64,000 bases of DNA from positions 906,941-970,940 of the forward strand of contig NZ_JAENHO010000002.1 in the NCBI RefSeq assembly GCF_016785085.1, read 5' to 3'. This document shows positions 32,921 to 41,304 of this stretch, in pieces; the first letter of the stretch is position 1, and each line of letters starts with the position of its first letter. A program made the position numbers and the translations under genes. Source of the stretch: Paractinoplanes lichenicola. GTDB lineage: Bacteria; Actinomycetota; Actinomycetes; Mycobacteriales; Micromonosporaceae. The notes beneath the pieces are model-generated. The model had not been told where the DNA came from. It made no database searches and saw only the letters and a program-made list of their open reading frames with translations.

Positions 32921-33831
32921 CCCTGGTCGTTCTCCCGGCGCTGCTGCTCGGCCAGGAAACGCTCCAGCTCGGCGCCCAGCTCGTCCGCGGTGGGCAGCGG
33001 CCGGTCGCTGTCGGCCAGCAGGTTGCCCTCGCGGCCGCGCAGGAAGGCGTCGTACTGCGCCTCGAGCGAGGAGACCAGGCGCCCGGCCTGCTCGTCATCG
33101 GCGACCTGCTTGTCCACGTCCTCCCGGACGACCTTGGCCGCCTCGCGCAGCTCGCCGGTCGGCAGGGCCAGGCCCGTGGTGGCCGACACCGAGTCGAGCA
33201 GCAGCTCGGCCGCGGCCGGATAGGTCGTCTGGGCCAGATAGTGCGGCACGTGCGCGGCGAAGCCCATGGCGTCGTGGTCGTTCTCGCCCAGCCGGAACTC
33301 GAGCAGGTTGCCGACGCTCGCCGGCACCTGCACCTTCTGCAGCCAGGGCTCGCGATCGCCGAGCAGCGCCTTGTCGGTGGCGTGGGCGGTGACGCTGACC
33401 GGGCGGGTGTGCGGCACGGCCATCGGGATGGCGTTGAGCCCGACCGTCAGGCGCACGCCGAACCGCTCGACCAGGCCCGTCACGGCGGCGATGAAACGCT
33501 CCCACTGCAGGTCGGGCTCGGGCCCGGCGAGCAGCAGGAACTCGGTGCCGAGCTGGTCGCGCACGAGATGCAGGACGAGGCTGGGCTGCTCGTAGCTGAC
33601 CCAGTGATCCTCGTCGAAGATCATCGGAGGGCGGCGGGACCGGTAGTCGAGCAGCTGGTCGAGATCGAACGTGGCGACGACCTGGCTGTCGAGCCGGTCC
33701 AGCAGGTTCTCGCGCGCGAGCTGGATCGCCGAGCCCGCGTCGACGAAACCGGTGAGCGCCTGGACCAGCACCGGCTCGTCCAGCTCCGGCAGGTCGTCGG
33801 CCAGCTCGTAGAGCTCGTTGGGGTCGAGCAC
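32917..33831 (-). CDS. PAC2-family protein (proteasome-assembly-chaperone-like)
   Basis: 304 residues of the PAC2 family (Pfam PF09754), related by fold to eukaryotic proteasome assembly chaperone 2 and archaeal PbaB-like proteins. Recognised by VLVQALTGFVDAGSAIQLAR near the N terminus, RRPPMIFDEDHW, GLNAIPMAVPHTRPVSVTAH and FAAHVPHYLAQTTYPAAAEL. A helical acidic C terminus (about 240-304) may form a coiled coil. GTG start at 33831 with AGGAGG 8 bases before. Bacterial function is not established; actinobacteria have proteasomes, but no proteasome gene is in this window. Confidence 0.85.
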   Translation of the reverse strand: MLDPNELYELADDLPELDEPVLVQALTGFVDAGSAIQLARENLLDRLDSQVVATFDLDQLLDYRSRRPPMIFDEDHWVSYEQPSLVLHLVRDQLGTEFLLLAGPEPDLQWERFIAAVTGLVERFGVRLTVGLNAIPMAVPHTRPVSVTAHATDKALLGDREPWLQKVQVPASVGNLLEFRLGENDHDAMGFAAHVPHYLAQTTYPAAAELLLDSVSATTGLALPTGELREAAKVVREDVDKQVADDEQAGRLVSSLEAQYDAFLRGREGNLLADSDRPLPTADELGAELERFLAEQQRRENDQG

Positions 33832-33890
33832 GTCGAGGACCTCCTGAGTTCCGTTAAGGGGTAAAACCTGCGAACAACCCGGCCCGGCGA

Positions 33891-36227
33891 TTAATTCCGG
33901 ACCACCGTCGATCTTGCCAACTCGCCGTCGGTGAGGCGCGAGCGCACCTCGGCCGGCGGCAGCGGGCGGGAGAAGTGGTACCCCTGCGCGAAACGGTAGC
34001 CCAGTTGGTAAAGGGTGTCGGCCTGCGCCTCGGTCTCGACGCCCTCGGCCACGGCCTTCAGGTGCAGGCCGTCGGTGATCTGAATCATGGCGGTGGCGAT
34101 CACCGCCTCCTCCGAGGCGCCGCCGATCCCGGCCACGAAGGACTTGTCGACCTTGAGGGTGTTGGCCGGCACCGTACGCAGCAGGCCCAGCGACGAGTGC
34201 CCGGTGCCGAAGTCGTCAAGCGCCACTTTCACGCCGAGCTTGACGATCTCGAGCAGCGTGTCCAGGGCCACACCGCCGTCGAAGACCGCGGTCTCGGTCA
34301 CCTCGACGACCAGCCGGTCCGGGCTGACTCCCGAGAAGGAGAGCGCCTCGCGGACCTCGCCGGCGAAACCGGGTTCGCGCAGCTGCCGGGCCGACACGTT
34401 GACGCCCAGCTCGCGCGGCGCGACCCCGGGGCCGAACTCGGCGTCCCAGGCGGCCATCTGGCCCAGGGCGGTGTGCAGGATCCAGGTGCCCAGCGGCACG
34501 ATCAGGCCGGTGCGCTCGGCGATCGGGATGAACAGGTCGGGCCCGATGAAGCCGCGCTCGGGGTGCGGCCAGCGGATCAGCGTCTCCAGGCCGGTCCACA
34601 GGCCGTCGGGCAGCCGCACGATCGGCTGGTAGGCCAGCGTGAACTGGCCGGCGTCGAAGGCGTGCCGCAGCTCGGCGCCGAGCTTCTGGTCGGCCTCGTG
34701 GGTGCGCTCAAGCGCCGCGTCGTACACCGCGAACTGGGCCTTGCCGTTGTCCTTGGCGTAGTACATCGCGATGTCGGCCCGGCGCAGCAGCTCCGCCGCG
34801 GTGGCGCCGGGCCACGCCTCGGCCAGCCCGGTGCTGGCCCGGGCCAGCAGCTGGTGACCGGCGACCTTCAGGGGCACCGACATCGCCTCGTCGATCCGGG
34901 ACAGCAGGGCCAGCGCCTCGTCGCCGGTCAGCCCGGGCAGCAGGATGCCGAACTCGTCGCCGCCGAGCCGGGCCGGGATGTCCGACGTGCGCAGCGTCGT
35001 GCGCAGGCGGTCGGCGATCGCGGCCAGGAACGCGTCGCCGACCGCGTGCCCGAGCCGGTCGTTGATCGTCTTGAAGTCGTCGAGGTCGACCATGGCCAGG
35101 CACAGCGGCACGCCGGCGTCGAGCATCTCGTTCGCGGACTGCTCGAACAGGGCGCGGTTGGCCAGGCCGGTCAGCCCGTCGTGGGTGGCCCGGTGCTGCA
35201 GCTCGGCCTGGTAGTCGTTGAGCTGGGTGAGCTGCTGGTCGACCCGGCGCAGCAGGCGGCCGTTGTCGCGCAGGGCCGTGAACTGGCGGACGGCGACGAT
35301 CGCGGTGAGCAGCGAGGCGGCCGCGGCGACCACCAGGACCGTGCGGCCGGACTCGCCGCTGACCCAGAGCAGCAGCCCGTCCGTGGCCGCCACCGCCACG
35401 TACGGGATGGAACTGACCGACCGGCGGCGCGGCGGCCGAACCGGCCCGCCCACGGCCCGGCGCTGCCGATCGGCGGCGAACGCGAGGCACAGCATCGTGG
35501 CCGGGGCGAAGATCTGCGAACCGCTGAGCCCGGGCGGCACCTCGACGAAGAGCGGGAACAACCCGCCCCCGACGGTGCCGATCGCGGCCGCGCCGGCGAA
35601 CCAGCGCAGGACGCCCTGCTCGAGACCGCCCGTGCCGCTCATCGCGACCTTGATCATGGCCAGCGCCACGATCAGGCCGAGCACGGCCAGCATCAGCGTC
35701 GGGACGGTGGTGTGCTGCGACGAGCCCGAGGTGATGGCGCGGGTCGTGAAATACCAGGCGAACACCCCGACGGTCACGGTGATGGTGAGCGCGTCGAGCA
35801 GGAACCGGGCGGTGGTGCCGCGCCGGTCGAGCGGGAGCCGCATCAGCGTCCAGATCACGAGGCCGATCGCGATCGCGTAACAGATCGCGGTGGGGGTGTC
35901 GTGCTGCTGCTGGGTGGCCCGGGCCGGGTCGAGCACCGACTGCCGGGCGTCGCCGATGTTGCCCAGGGCCACGAAGAACGCCGTGGCGCCGATCGAGCGC
36001 CAGAGCCGGGCGGCCACCCGGTCGAGGCCGGGAGTGCGGGCCGTCTGCCAGCAGGCGACCACCGTGACCAGGGTGAGAGCGATGCCCGGAAGCCAGCCCC
36101 AGGCCGGGCTGAACCGCTGATGCGCGGAGTTGACCGCGTACAGCACGATGGCAGCCAGCTGCATGACCGCGCCCGCCGCCAGCAGCGGAGTAAGGCGCAG
36201 CCGGGCCACCGGGCGTTCGCTCGTCAC
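33891..36227 (-). CDS. Membrane GGDEF-EAL protein (cyclic-di-GMP synthase/phosphodiesterase)
   Basis: 778 residues. About 8-9 membrane helices occupy residues 10-290 (a MASE-like sensor), then a coiled segment (LRRVDQQLTQLNDYQAELQH). The GGDEF domain has an intact GGDEF at 422-426. The EAL domain has ETL at 548-550 in place of EAL, DDFGTGHSSLGLLR and EGVETEAQAD. The conserved Glu is kept, so phosphodiesterase activity remains possible. It turns over c-di-GMP at the membrane. GTG start at 36227. Divergent from ecsC with two palindromes in between. Confidence 0.9.
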   Translation of the reverse strand: MTSERPVARLRLTPLLAAGAVMQLAAIVLYAVNSAHQRFSPAWGWLPGIALTLVTVVACWQTARTPGLDRVAARLWRSIGATAFFVALGNIGDARQSVLDPARATQQQHDTPTAICYAIAIGLVIWTLMRLPLDRRGTTARFLLDALTITVTVGVFAWYFTTRAITSGSSQHTTVPTLMLAVLGLIVALAMIKVAMSGTGGLEQGVLRWFAGAAAIGTVGGGLFPLFVEVPPGLSGSQIFAPATMLCLAFAADRQRRAVGGPVRPPRRRSVSSIPYVAVAATDGLLLWVSGESGRTVLVVAAAASLLTAIVAVRQFTALRDNGRLLRRVDQQLTQLNDYQAELQHRATHDGLTGLANRALFEQSANEMLDAGVPLCLAMVDLDDFKTINDRLGHAVGDAFLAAIADRLRTTLRTSDIPARLGGDEFGILLPGLTGDEALALLSRIDEAMSVPLKVAGHQLLARASTGLAEAWPGATAAELLRRADIAMYYAKDNGKAQFAVYDAALERTHEADQKLGAELRHAFDAGQFTLAYQPIVRLPDGLWTGLETLIRWPHPERGFIGPDLFIPIAERTGLIVPLGTWILHTALGQMAAWDAEFGPGVAPRELGVNVSARQLREPGFAGEVREALSFSGVSPDRLVVEVTETAVFDGGVALDTLLEIVKLGVKVALDDFGTGHSSLGLLRTVPANTLKVDKSFVAGIGGASEEAVIATAMIQITDGLHLKAVAEGVETEAQADTLYQLGYRFAQGYHFSRPLPPAEVRSRLTDGELARSTVVRN

Positions 36228-36286
36228 GCTCCGGGTAATCGGTACGACAGATCTCAGCTTGAGCACTACAGGGGAAGAACACTCGC

Positions 36287-36328
36287 GTGCACGTGCATGT
36301 GCACGGCACAATAGAACAGGAACGTTCC
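36287..36328. promoter_or_regulatory. Two palindromes in the GGDEF-EAL/EcsC divergent promoter
   Basis: GTGCACGTG-CATGTGCAC at 36287-36304 is an 18-bp inverted repeat with one mismatched pair. Fifteen bases on, GGAACGTTCC (36319-36328) is perfect. CAATAGAA between them may be a -10 box for the rightward gene. The arrangement suggests binding of one or two dimeric regulators affecting both genes; no regulator gene is adjacent. Confidence 0.5.
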
Positions 36329-36350
36329 CTTCCCCCCTCGGAGCGATCTG

Positions 36351-37070
36351 GTGACCAACTCAGCAAACCCGTCCGACGTGATCACCGACAGCGGCACCGA
36401 CGCCCCTCCCGGCTCCCTCTGGCAGCGGATGAAGGCCGACCCGCAATACGCGCCGGAGCACCTCGCGCTCGAAGCGGTCCGCCGGCTCGGCCCCGAGGCC
36501 GCCGCGTGGGCCGAGCGCATGCGGGCCGACAACCCGGGCCGCACGCCCGACCAGCTGGCCGACCTGGCGATCAAGCGGTTCACCACCGTCGCCCGCATCT
36601 CGGGCGCGGTCTCCGGCGCCACCGGCCTGCCCGGCGCGGTGCTCGACGTGGGCGTCCTGGCCTGGAACCAGGCGCGCATGGTGCTGCACATCTCGGCCGC
36701 CTTCGGCCACGACCCGTGCGCCCCCGAGCGCGCGACCGACCTGCTGGTGCTCCAGCGCGTGCACAAGATGGCCCAGACGGCCCGCCTGGCGCTGGGCGTC
36801 GCGGCCGGCCGCGAACGGGCCGAGCACCTGTTCGCCGGGGCCGGCAACCGCCCGCTGAGCGGCGTGATGCTGCGGCTGGGCGTCAAGCTGGCCCAGATGG
36901 CCGGCGTCCGCGCCGCCAAGCGGATGTTCGCCAAGGTCATCCCCGGCGCGTCGATAGTGCTGGGCACCTGGGTCAACTCGGCCGCCACCAAGGATCTGGC
37001 CCGCCGTTCCCGCGAGCAGTTCAAGCAGGCGCCCGCCGAGCCCGAGAGGTCGCTGAGCCCGGGGCGCTAA
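36351..37070 (+). CDS. EcsC-family protein
   Basis: 239 residues. The EcsC-type core comprises AIKRFTTVARISGAVSGATG with a Gly-rich hydrophobic hairpin (LPGAVLDVGVLAWNQARMVL), HISAAFGHDP, and a final hydrophobic segment GASIVLGTWVNSAATKDLAR. Proteins named after Bacillus EcsC are membrane-associated, and their biochemical role is unknown. GTG start at 36351, with GGAG 7 bases upstream. It is divergent from the c-di-GMP enzyme. A lipoprotein gene follows 59 bases downstream. Confidence 0.75.
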   Translation: MTNSANPSDVITDSGTDAPPGSLWQRMKADPQYAPEHLALEAVRRLGPEAAAWAERMRADNPGRTPDQLADLAIKRFTTVARISGAVSGATGLPGAVLDVGVLAWNQARMVLHISAAFGHDPCAPERATDLLVLQRVHKMAQTARLALGVAAGRERAEHLFAGAGNRPLSGVMLRLGVKLAQMAGVRAAKRMFAKVIPGASIVLGTWVNSAATKDLARRSREQFKQAPAEPERSLSPGR

Positions 37071-37129
37071 GCATTCCGCCGGCGCGGACGATCGGATCCT
37101 CTGACAGCGCCGGACGGAAGGGGTTGCTC

Positions 37130-37705
37130 GTGGGTCGTCGTTGGCTGGGGCTTCTCGTGCTCGCGCCGCTCGTGCTGAGCGGCTGCGGCAAGGACTCCTC
37201 GTCGAAGGAGGCCGAGAAGGCAGCCGGCAAGTCGTGGGTCGTCGTCGCGAACGGCACCCCCACGCCGTCGGCGGCACCGAGCCGCGCCGTGGGCAAGTCG
37301 ACCCCGTTCCCGACCGGCTTCCTGCCGCTGCCGACGACCACGCCCGCCCCCACGCCCACCGGCAGCTTCGCCTGCCCGCCGGTGAAAAATCAGATCATCA
37401 ACGGCGCCGACGCCACCGCGGGCACCACCAGCGGCACGGTGACCTGGTACAACCCGGCCACGGCGGACATCGTCGAATACCGGATCACGGCGATCAGTCA
37501 GGACGCGATGCTGGGCAACCAGCGCGACATCGGCTGGACCGTCGTCACGCCCGGGGCCACCTGCGGCTACATGACGGCCACGATCGTCGGGCTCGACCGG
37601 CAGACCCGCTACGTGTTCTCGGTCGACGCCGTCTCGACCCGCTCCGACAGCGACGGGACGTACGGCAAGACCGTCGCCCGTTCCCGCGTGGTCAAGACGT
37701 CCTGA
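37130..37705 (+). CDS. Lipoprotein with a fibronectin-III-like domain
   Basis: 191 residues. Lipoprotein signal with lipobox (LLVLAPLVLSGCGKDSSSKE, Cys near 20). A Pro/Thr/Ala-rich stalk (about 45-80) follows, then one beta-sandwich domain with TTSGTVTWYNPATADIVEYR and the hydrophobic strand RQTRYVFSVDAVSTRSDSDG, resembling an Fn3 fold. Two cysteines could form a disulfide. Probably a cell-surface binding protein; no enzyme motif. GTG 37130 has AAGGGG 7 bases before. Its end overlaps the convergent reductase gene by 14 bases. Confidence 0.75.
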   Translation: MGRRWLGLLVLAPLVLSGCGKDSSSKEAEKAAGKSWVVVANGTPTPSAAPSRAVGKSTPFPTGFLPLPTTTPAPTPTGSFACPPVKNQIINGADATAGTTSGTVTWYNPATADIVEYRITAISQDAMLGNQRDIGWTVVTPGATCGYMTATIVGLDRQTRYVFSVDAVSTRSDSDGTYGKTVARSRVVKTS

Positions 37706-38519
37706 GCTTCGCCGTCGGGGTCCAGCCCCGGGACAGGGCCTTGCCGATGTCGAGCACGAGCCCGTCGGTGACCTGATCGATCGCGTACGGGGTGAGGTTG
37801 CGGGAAACCACTGCGGCCACCCGGGCCAGCGTGATCGGCACGTGTCGCACGGGCACACCCAGCACCGCGGTGATCGCCGCGTCCCGTGAGTAGGGTCGCG
37901 CGTCGGCGATGTTGTACGCCCCCGGCGGCCACTGCGCGGCGGCCAGGCAGGCGGAGGCGAGGTTCTCGACCGCGGTCAGGCTGAGCGGCACATCGGGCCC
38001 CGGCAGCCACGACCGGTTCCCCCGTACGGTCCTCCGGAGCCGCGGCAGCAGGTGCGGATCGCCGTCGCCGTAGACCGCCCGCGGCCGCAGCACGACGGCC
38101 CCCATTCGCAGCGCGAGTCCTTCCCCGGCGGCTTTCGTTCTCCCGTACGCGGTCCGCTGGTTGTCGGTCGGGTGGTCCTCGCGGACGGGTCCGTCGTAGG
38201 GCCCGGGGCGGTAGACGCTGGCGCTGCTGACCCAGACGACTCTCCGGTCGCCCGCCGCTTCCAGCAATCGTTGGGTGCCATCGACGTTGACGGCCGCGAA
38301 CGTGTTGTCGTCGCCGCTGTCGCCGACGGTCGCGGCCAGGTGGATGACGAGGTCGGCGCCGGCCAGATCGGGTGCGGTCGCGGTGGCGTCCCAGAAGATG
38401 TGTTGGCCGACCGGGCCGGGGCGCCGGCCAAGACAGACGACGTCCGCACCTTGCTCCGCGGCGAGCCGGGCCACCACACCGCCACAGAACCCGCTGGCCC
38501 CGGTGACGGCGATCCTCAC
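37692..38519 (-). CDS. NAD-dependent epimerase/dehydratase, OleD-like reductase of the lipid operon
   Basis: 275 residues, extended-SDR fold. Rossmann TGASGFCGGVVARL at 6-19, LVIHLAATVGDSGDD, VSSASVYRPG and catalytic Y-x3-K in RTAYGRTKAAGEGLALRMG. It also has VVLRPRAVYGDGD, typical of 3-beta-HSD/OleD-like reductases, and a C terminus of the YSRDAAITAVLGVPV type. In ole-like pathways the enzyme in this position reduces the beta-keto group of a condensed acyl chain; that role is inference from the neighbours. GTG overlaps the P450 stop by 4 bases. Last gene of a seven-gene operon. Confidence 0.8.
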   Translation of the reverse strand: MRIAVTGASGFCGGVVARLAAEQGADVVCLGRRPGPVGQHIFWDATATAPDLAGADLVIHLAATVGDSGDDNTFAAVNVDGTQRLLEAAGDRRVVWVSSASVYRPGPYDGPVREDHPTDNQRTAYGRTKAAGEGLALRMGAVVLRPRAVYGDGDPHLLPRLRRTVRGNRSWLPGPDVPLSLTAVENLASACLAAAQWPPGAYNIADARPYSRDAAITAVLGVPVRHVPITLARVAAVVSRNLTPYAIDQVTDGLVLDIGKALSRGWTPTAKLRTS

Positions 38520-39607
38520 GGCCGGCTCTTGATCGTCAGCGACCGCCATCCCGGCAGGGCGGCCTTGCGGTCGGCGCGGGCCCGCACGACCACCGGGCGG
38601 TAGGGCGCGAGGGCGGTCAGCAGGTCGGCCAGCTGGGCTCGGGCCAGGCCGGCCCCCGGGCAGGCGTGCGGGCCGATGCCGAAGACCAATTGCGCCGTAC
38701 GGGCCGGGGCCGGAACGCCGACGTCCGGATCCCTTCGGTGCGCGTCGGCCGCGTGCCGGGCGATCAGCAGCAGGCGATCGCCGCTCCTGACCGGGCAGCC
38801 GCCGATCTTGGCATCGGCCGCGGCGACCCGGGGGAGGAGCGGGGTCGGCGCGGTCACTCGCAGCAGCTCGTCGGTGAGGACGGGGTCGGCCGCGTGCTCC
38901 CACAGGTCGTCGTCGCAGGCCCAGGCCACGGCGCGGGGCATCGCCGCCACCGACGTGTTGATGGCCGCGACGGCGATCATCGACCGCAGCCCGGCCTCGT
39001 CGTGTTGCAGCGTGTCGTCGCCTCTTTGTCGCATGATCAGCTTGACCAGCCGGGCCGACGCGGTGGCCGCCGCCGTTTCGGCCCGCCGCCGGCCCGGCCC
39101 CGGCAGATGGGCGCGGGCCGCCGCGCTCGCCGCCTCCCGGGCCGCCGACGCCAGCTCGACCGGATCGACGTCGAGCCCCAGCAGCTCCGCCGCGGTAGCG
39201 CCCGCGATCTCGGCCGCCAGCGGCACCAGATCGAGCTCACCACCCGCGGCCAGCACCGGCAGCCGATCGTCGAGCACCTTCATCCAGAGTGGACGCAGCT
39301 TGGCCACGCCCACCGACCCGAGCATCGCCGCCGTGTTCCGCCGCGTACCCCGGTGGTCGTCCCCGTCCTGATCGAAGAGTGCCCCCGCACCCGCCAGTTC
39401 CCCGGCCGCGCCCCCGGTCGTTCCCGCCGCCGTGCGATCGAGCGGCACCCGGGTCAGCACGGTCCGGTAGGCCTTCGCGCCGTGCACCAGCACCGTGCTC
39501 CCGAGCCGCCGCACCGGTCGGCCCCGGGTCGCCGCCATCAACGCGAACAACACCGGATGGCTAGCCAGGTAGACCCGCCGATCCCGCCGCCGTGCCACCC
39601 CGCTCAC
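38516..39607 (-). CDS. Cytochrome P450 of the lipid operon
   Basis: 363 residues. Heme loop FGIGPHACPGAGLARAQL with the heme-ligand Cys316; K-helix E247-L-L-R250 (TDELLRVTAP); C-helix DDHRGTRRNTAAML. The I-helix reads AVAAINTSVAAMPRAVAW, where the usual A/G-G-x-D/E-T oxygen-activation motif is not evident. It is about 30-40 residues shorter than common bacterial P450s, mainly at the N terminus. It needs ferredoxin partners, not encoded here. It would hydroxylate or otherwise modify the acyl product. GTG start overlaps the ligase stop by 4 bases. Confidence 0.88.
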   Translation of the reverse strand: MSGVARRRDRRVYLASHPVLFALMAATRGRPVRRLGSTVLVHGAKAYRTVLTRVPLDRTAAGTTGGAAGELAGAGALFDQDGDDHRGTRRNTAAMLGSVGVAKLRPLWMKVLDDRLPVLAAGGELDLVPLAAEIAGATAAELLGLDVDPVELASAAREAASAAARAHLPGPGRRRAETAAATASARLVKLIMRQRGDDTLQHDEAGLRSMIAVAAINTSVAAMPRAVAWACDDDLWEHAADPVLTDELLRVTAPTPLLPRVAAADAKIGGCPVRSGDRLLLIARHAADAHRRDPDVGVPAPARTAQLVFGIGPHACPGAGLARAQLADLLTALAPYRPVVVRARADRKAALPGWRSLTIKSRP

Positions 39608-41304
39608 GACTCGTCCCGCCCCGGCTTTCCGGGATCCGCCGCGTCTTTCGTTACGGGGGGATGGGGGTCGTCCTCCGCCTCTGCCGCCCGTGCGGGTTCT
39701 CCCGCCTGCCGCGGCCCGGGAGCGGCTCCCGCTTCAGCCCGCCCGCCCTGCCGCGGCACCGCCGGAAGCTCCCCTGTGGAAGATCGACTAGACCTGTCCG
39801 ATTTGTCGGTCGTAGCGTGCGGAGCAGCCACCGCCTCCCCCGCCCACCCAGGGCGGGTGAGGAGCCTACGCCGTTGTGCGGGCGGGCGGGGAAGGCCTGT
39901 GGATAACGTCGCTGCCAGCAAGGATGCCGCCGCCCTGTCCGGTTTCCGCGAGCGCCCGGCCAACGGAACCCGCCCGAAGACCACGGCGTCCGGCCGAGCC
40001 GACCCCATCCGATCCAGCGGCCCCCGCAGGGCAGCCCGAACATCCGGCGCGGACACACCCTCCGCCGTCTGCACGAGGGCGACCACCCGCTCGTCCCCGT
40101 CCCCGGCCGGCACCCCCACCAGCACCGCCAGCTCGACCCCCGGCACGTGCAGCGACGGCTCGTACAACCCCGGATAGATGTTCTCGGCATCCCGCAGGAT
40201 CATGTCTTTGGCCCGCCCACCGAGCACTACCGTGCGCCCGGAGACCCGCCCGATGTCCCCGGTCGCAACCCACTCGAACGGTTCCGACCCCAGATACCGG
40301 TCGGCCGCCGTCGGCCCCGCCAGCAAGACTTGCCCGTCGACGACCCGGCCCGACACCCCGGGCAGCAACTCACCGACCAGGTCGCCGTCGCCGGTGAACG
40401 CCGACTTGGCCGCCGACTCGACCGCCGCCGCCGGGAAGACCTCGGTCAGCGCGTAGACCCCCCACGCCTCGCGCGCCCCGGCCCGGCGTACGGCGGACAG
40501 CAGGTTCGCCGAAACCGGCGCTGATCCACTGTAGACGCGAGCGTCGTCGAACCGGCTGCCCGCGGCGAGCGCGGCCCGCACCTGCGGCGGGGTCAGATAG
40601 ACGGCTTGCGGCCGGAGACGGCGCAGGTTGCGCTTGGTCGGCGGGGCCACGGGCGCGCCACTGGCCAGCGACGGCAGCAGGACGAAGAACGTGCCACCCA
40701 GCACCGGCCGGCCGGGCACGGGACGCACCAGGTCGCGCACCGCGGCCATGCCGGCCGAGATCGAGGCGCGCGTGTGCACGACCGCGCGCGGCTGGCTGGT
40801 CGTGCCCGACGTGAACACGACCACGGCGTCGCCTCCACCCTCGTACGGGCTGGGGAACGCACCCGTCACCCGCCGCAGAGCCGGCGCCGAACCGGGGAGC
40901 CGGCGCCCGACGGTTCTCACCGGGGCGAGCGAAGTCAACGACGGCAGGGCGAGCTGGGCCCGGCGGGCCAGGGGAGCCGCCCACGAGGCCACCGCCTGCG
41001 CCGCCGCGTCGGCCAGCACGAGACGCGGCGCGGCCAGGGTCAGCCGGGCCCGTACGACCTCGGGGCCGGCCGTCGGGTCGACCACGGCGATGCGCAACCC
41101 CAGGTGGTACGCGGCCAGCAGCGTCGCCAGGGAGCGGGCGCCGGGTCGCACGGCCAGGGCCACCGTGTCGCCGGGCTCGAGCCCCTCGGCTTTCAGGGCA
41201 ACCGCATAGCCCCGTACGAGCCGGGCCAGCTCACCGCGGCGCACGCCGGGCAGGGCCGGCCGGTCGTCGTCCTCGCGCAGCCCGCCGATGAAGTCGCTCA
41301 GCAT
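39604..41304 (-). CDS. Adenylate-forming (AMP-binding, ANL) ligase of the lipid operon
   Basis: 566 residues. P-loop VVFTSGTTSQPRAVVHT at about 162-178, where the usual PKG is PRA. A5-like VYALTEV, A7-like WVATGDIGRVSG, hinge LGGRAKDMILRDAENIYPGL and a C-terminal catalytic Lys in GRSRKPDRAAA follow. After the adenylation fold comes a basic/acidic low-complexity tail of about 95 residues rich in Arg, Pro and Ala. Such enzymes activate a carboxylate; OleC relatives instead form beta-lactones from beta-hydroxy acids. ATG 41304 overlaps the upstream stop by one base (TGATG). Confidence 0.82.
   Translation of the reverse strand: MLSDFIGGLREDDDRPALPGVRRGELARLVRGYAVALKAEGLEPGDTVALAVRPGARSLATLLAAYHLGLRIAVVDPTAGPEVVRARLTLAAPRLVLADAAAQAVASWAAPLARRAQLALPSLTSLAPVRTVGRRLPGSAPALRRVTGAFPSPYEGGGDAVVVFTSGTTSQPRAVVHTRASISAGMAAVRDLVRPVPGRPVLGGTFFVLLPSLASGAPVAPPTKRNLRRLRPQAVYLTPPQVRAALAAGSRFDDARVYSGSAPVSANLLSAVRRAGAREAWGVYALTEVFPAAAVESAAKSAFTGDGDLVGELLPGVSGRVVDGQVLLAGPTAADRYLGSEPFEWVATGDIGRVSGRTVVLGGRAKDMILRDAENIYPGLYEPSLHVPGVELAVLVGVPAGDGDERVVALVQTAEGVSAPDVRAALRGPLDRMGSARPDAVVFGRVPLAGRSRKPDRAAASLLAATLSTGLPRPPAQRRRLLTRPGWAGEAVAAPHATTDKSDRSSRSSTGELPAVPRQGGRAEAGAAPGPRQAGEPARAAEAEDDPHPPVTKDAADPGKPGRDES

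Noticed and set aside
37692..41304. Modular polyketide or non-ribosomal peptide synthetase
   Set aside because: No acyl- or peptidyl-carrier domain, acyltransferase or condensation domain; the ligase is a stand-alone enzyme and the synthase is KAS-III type.
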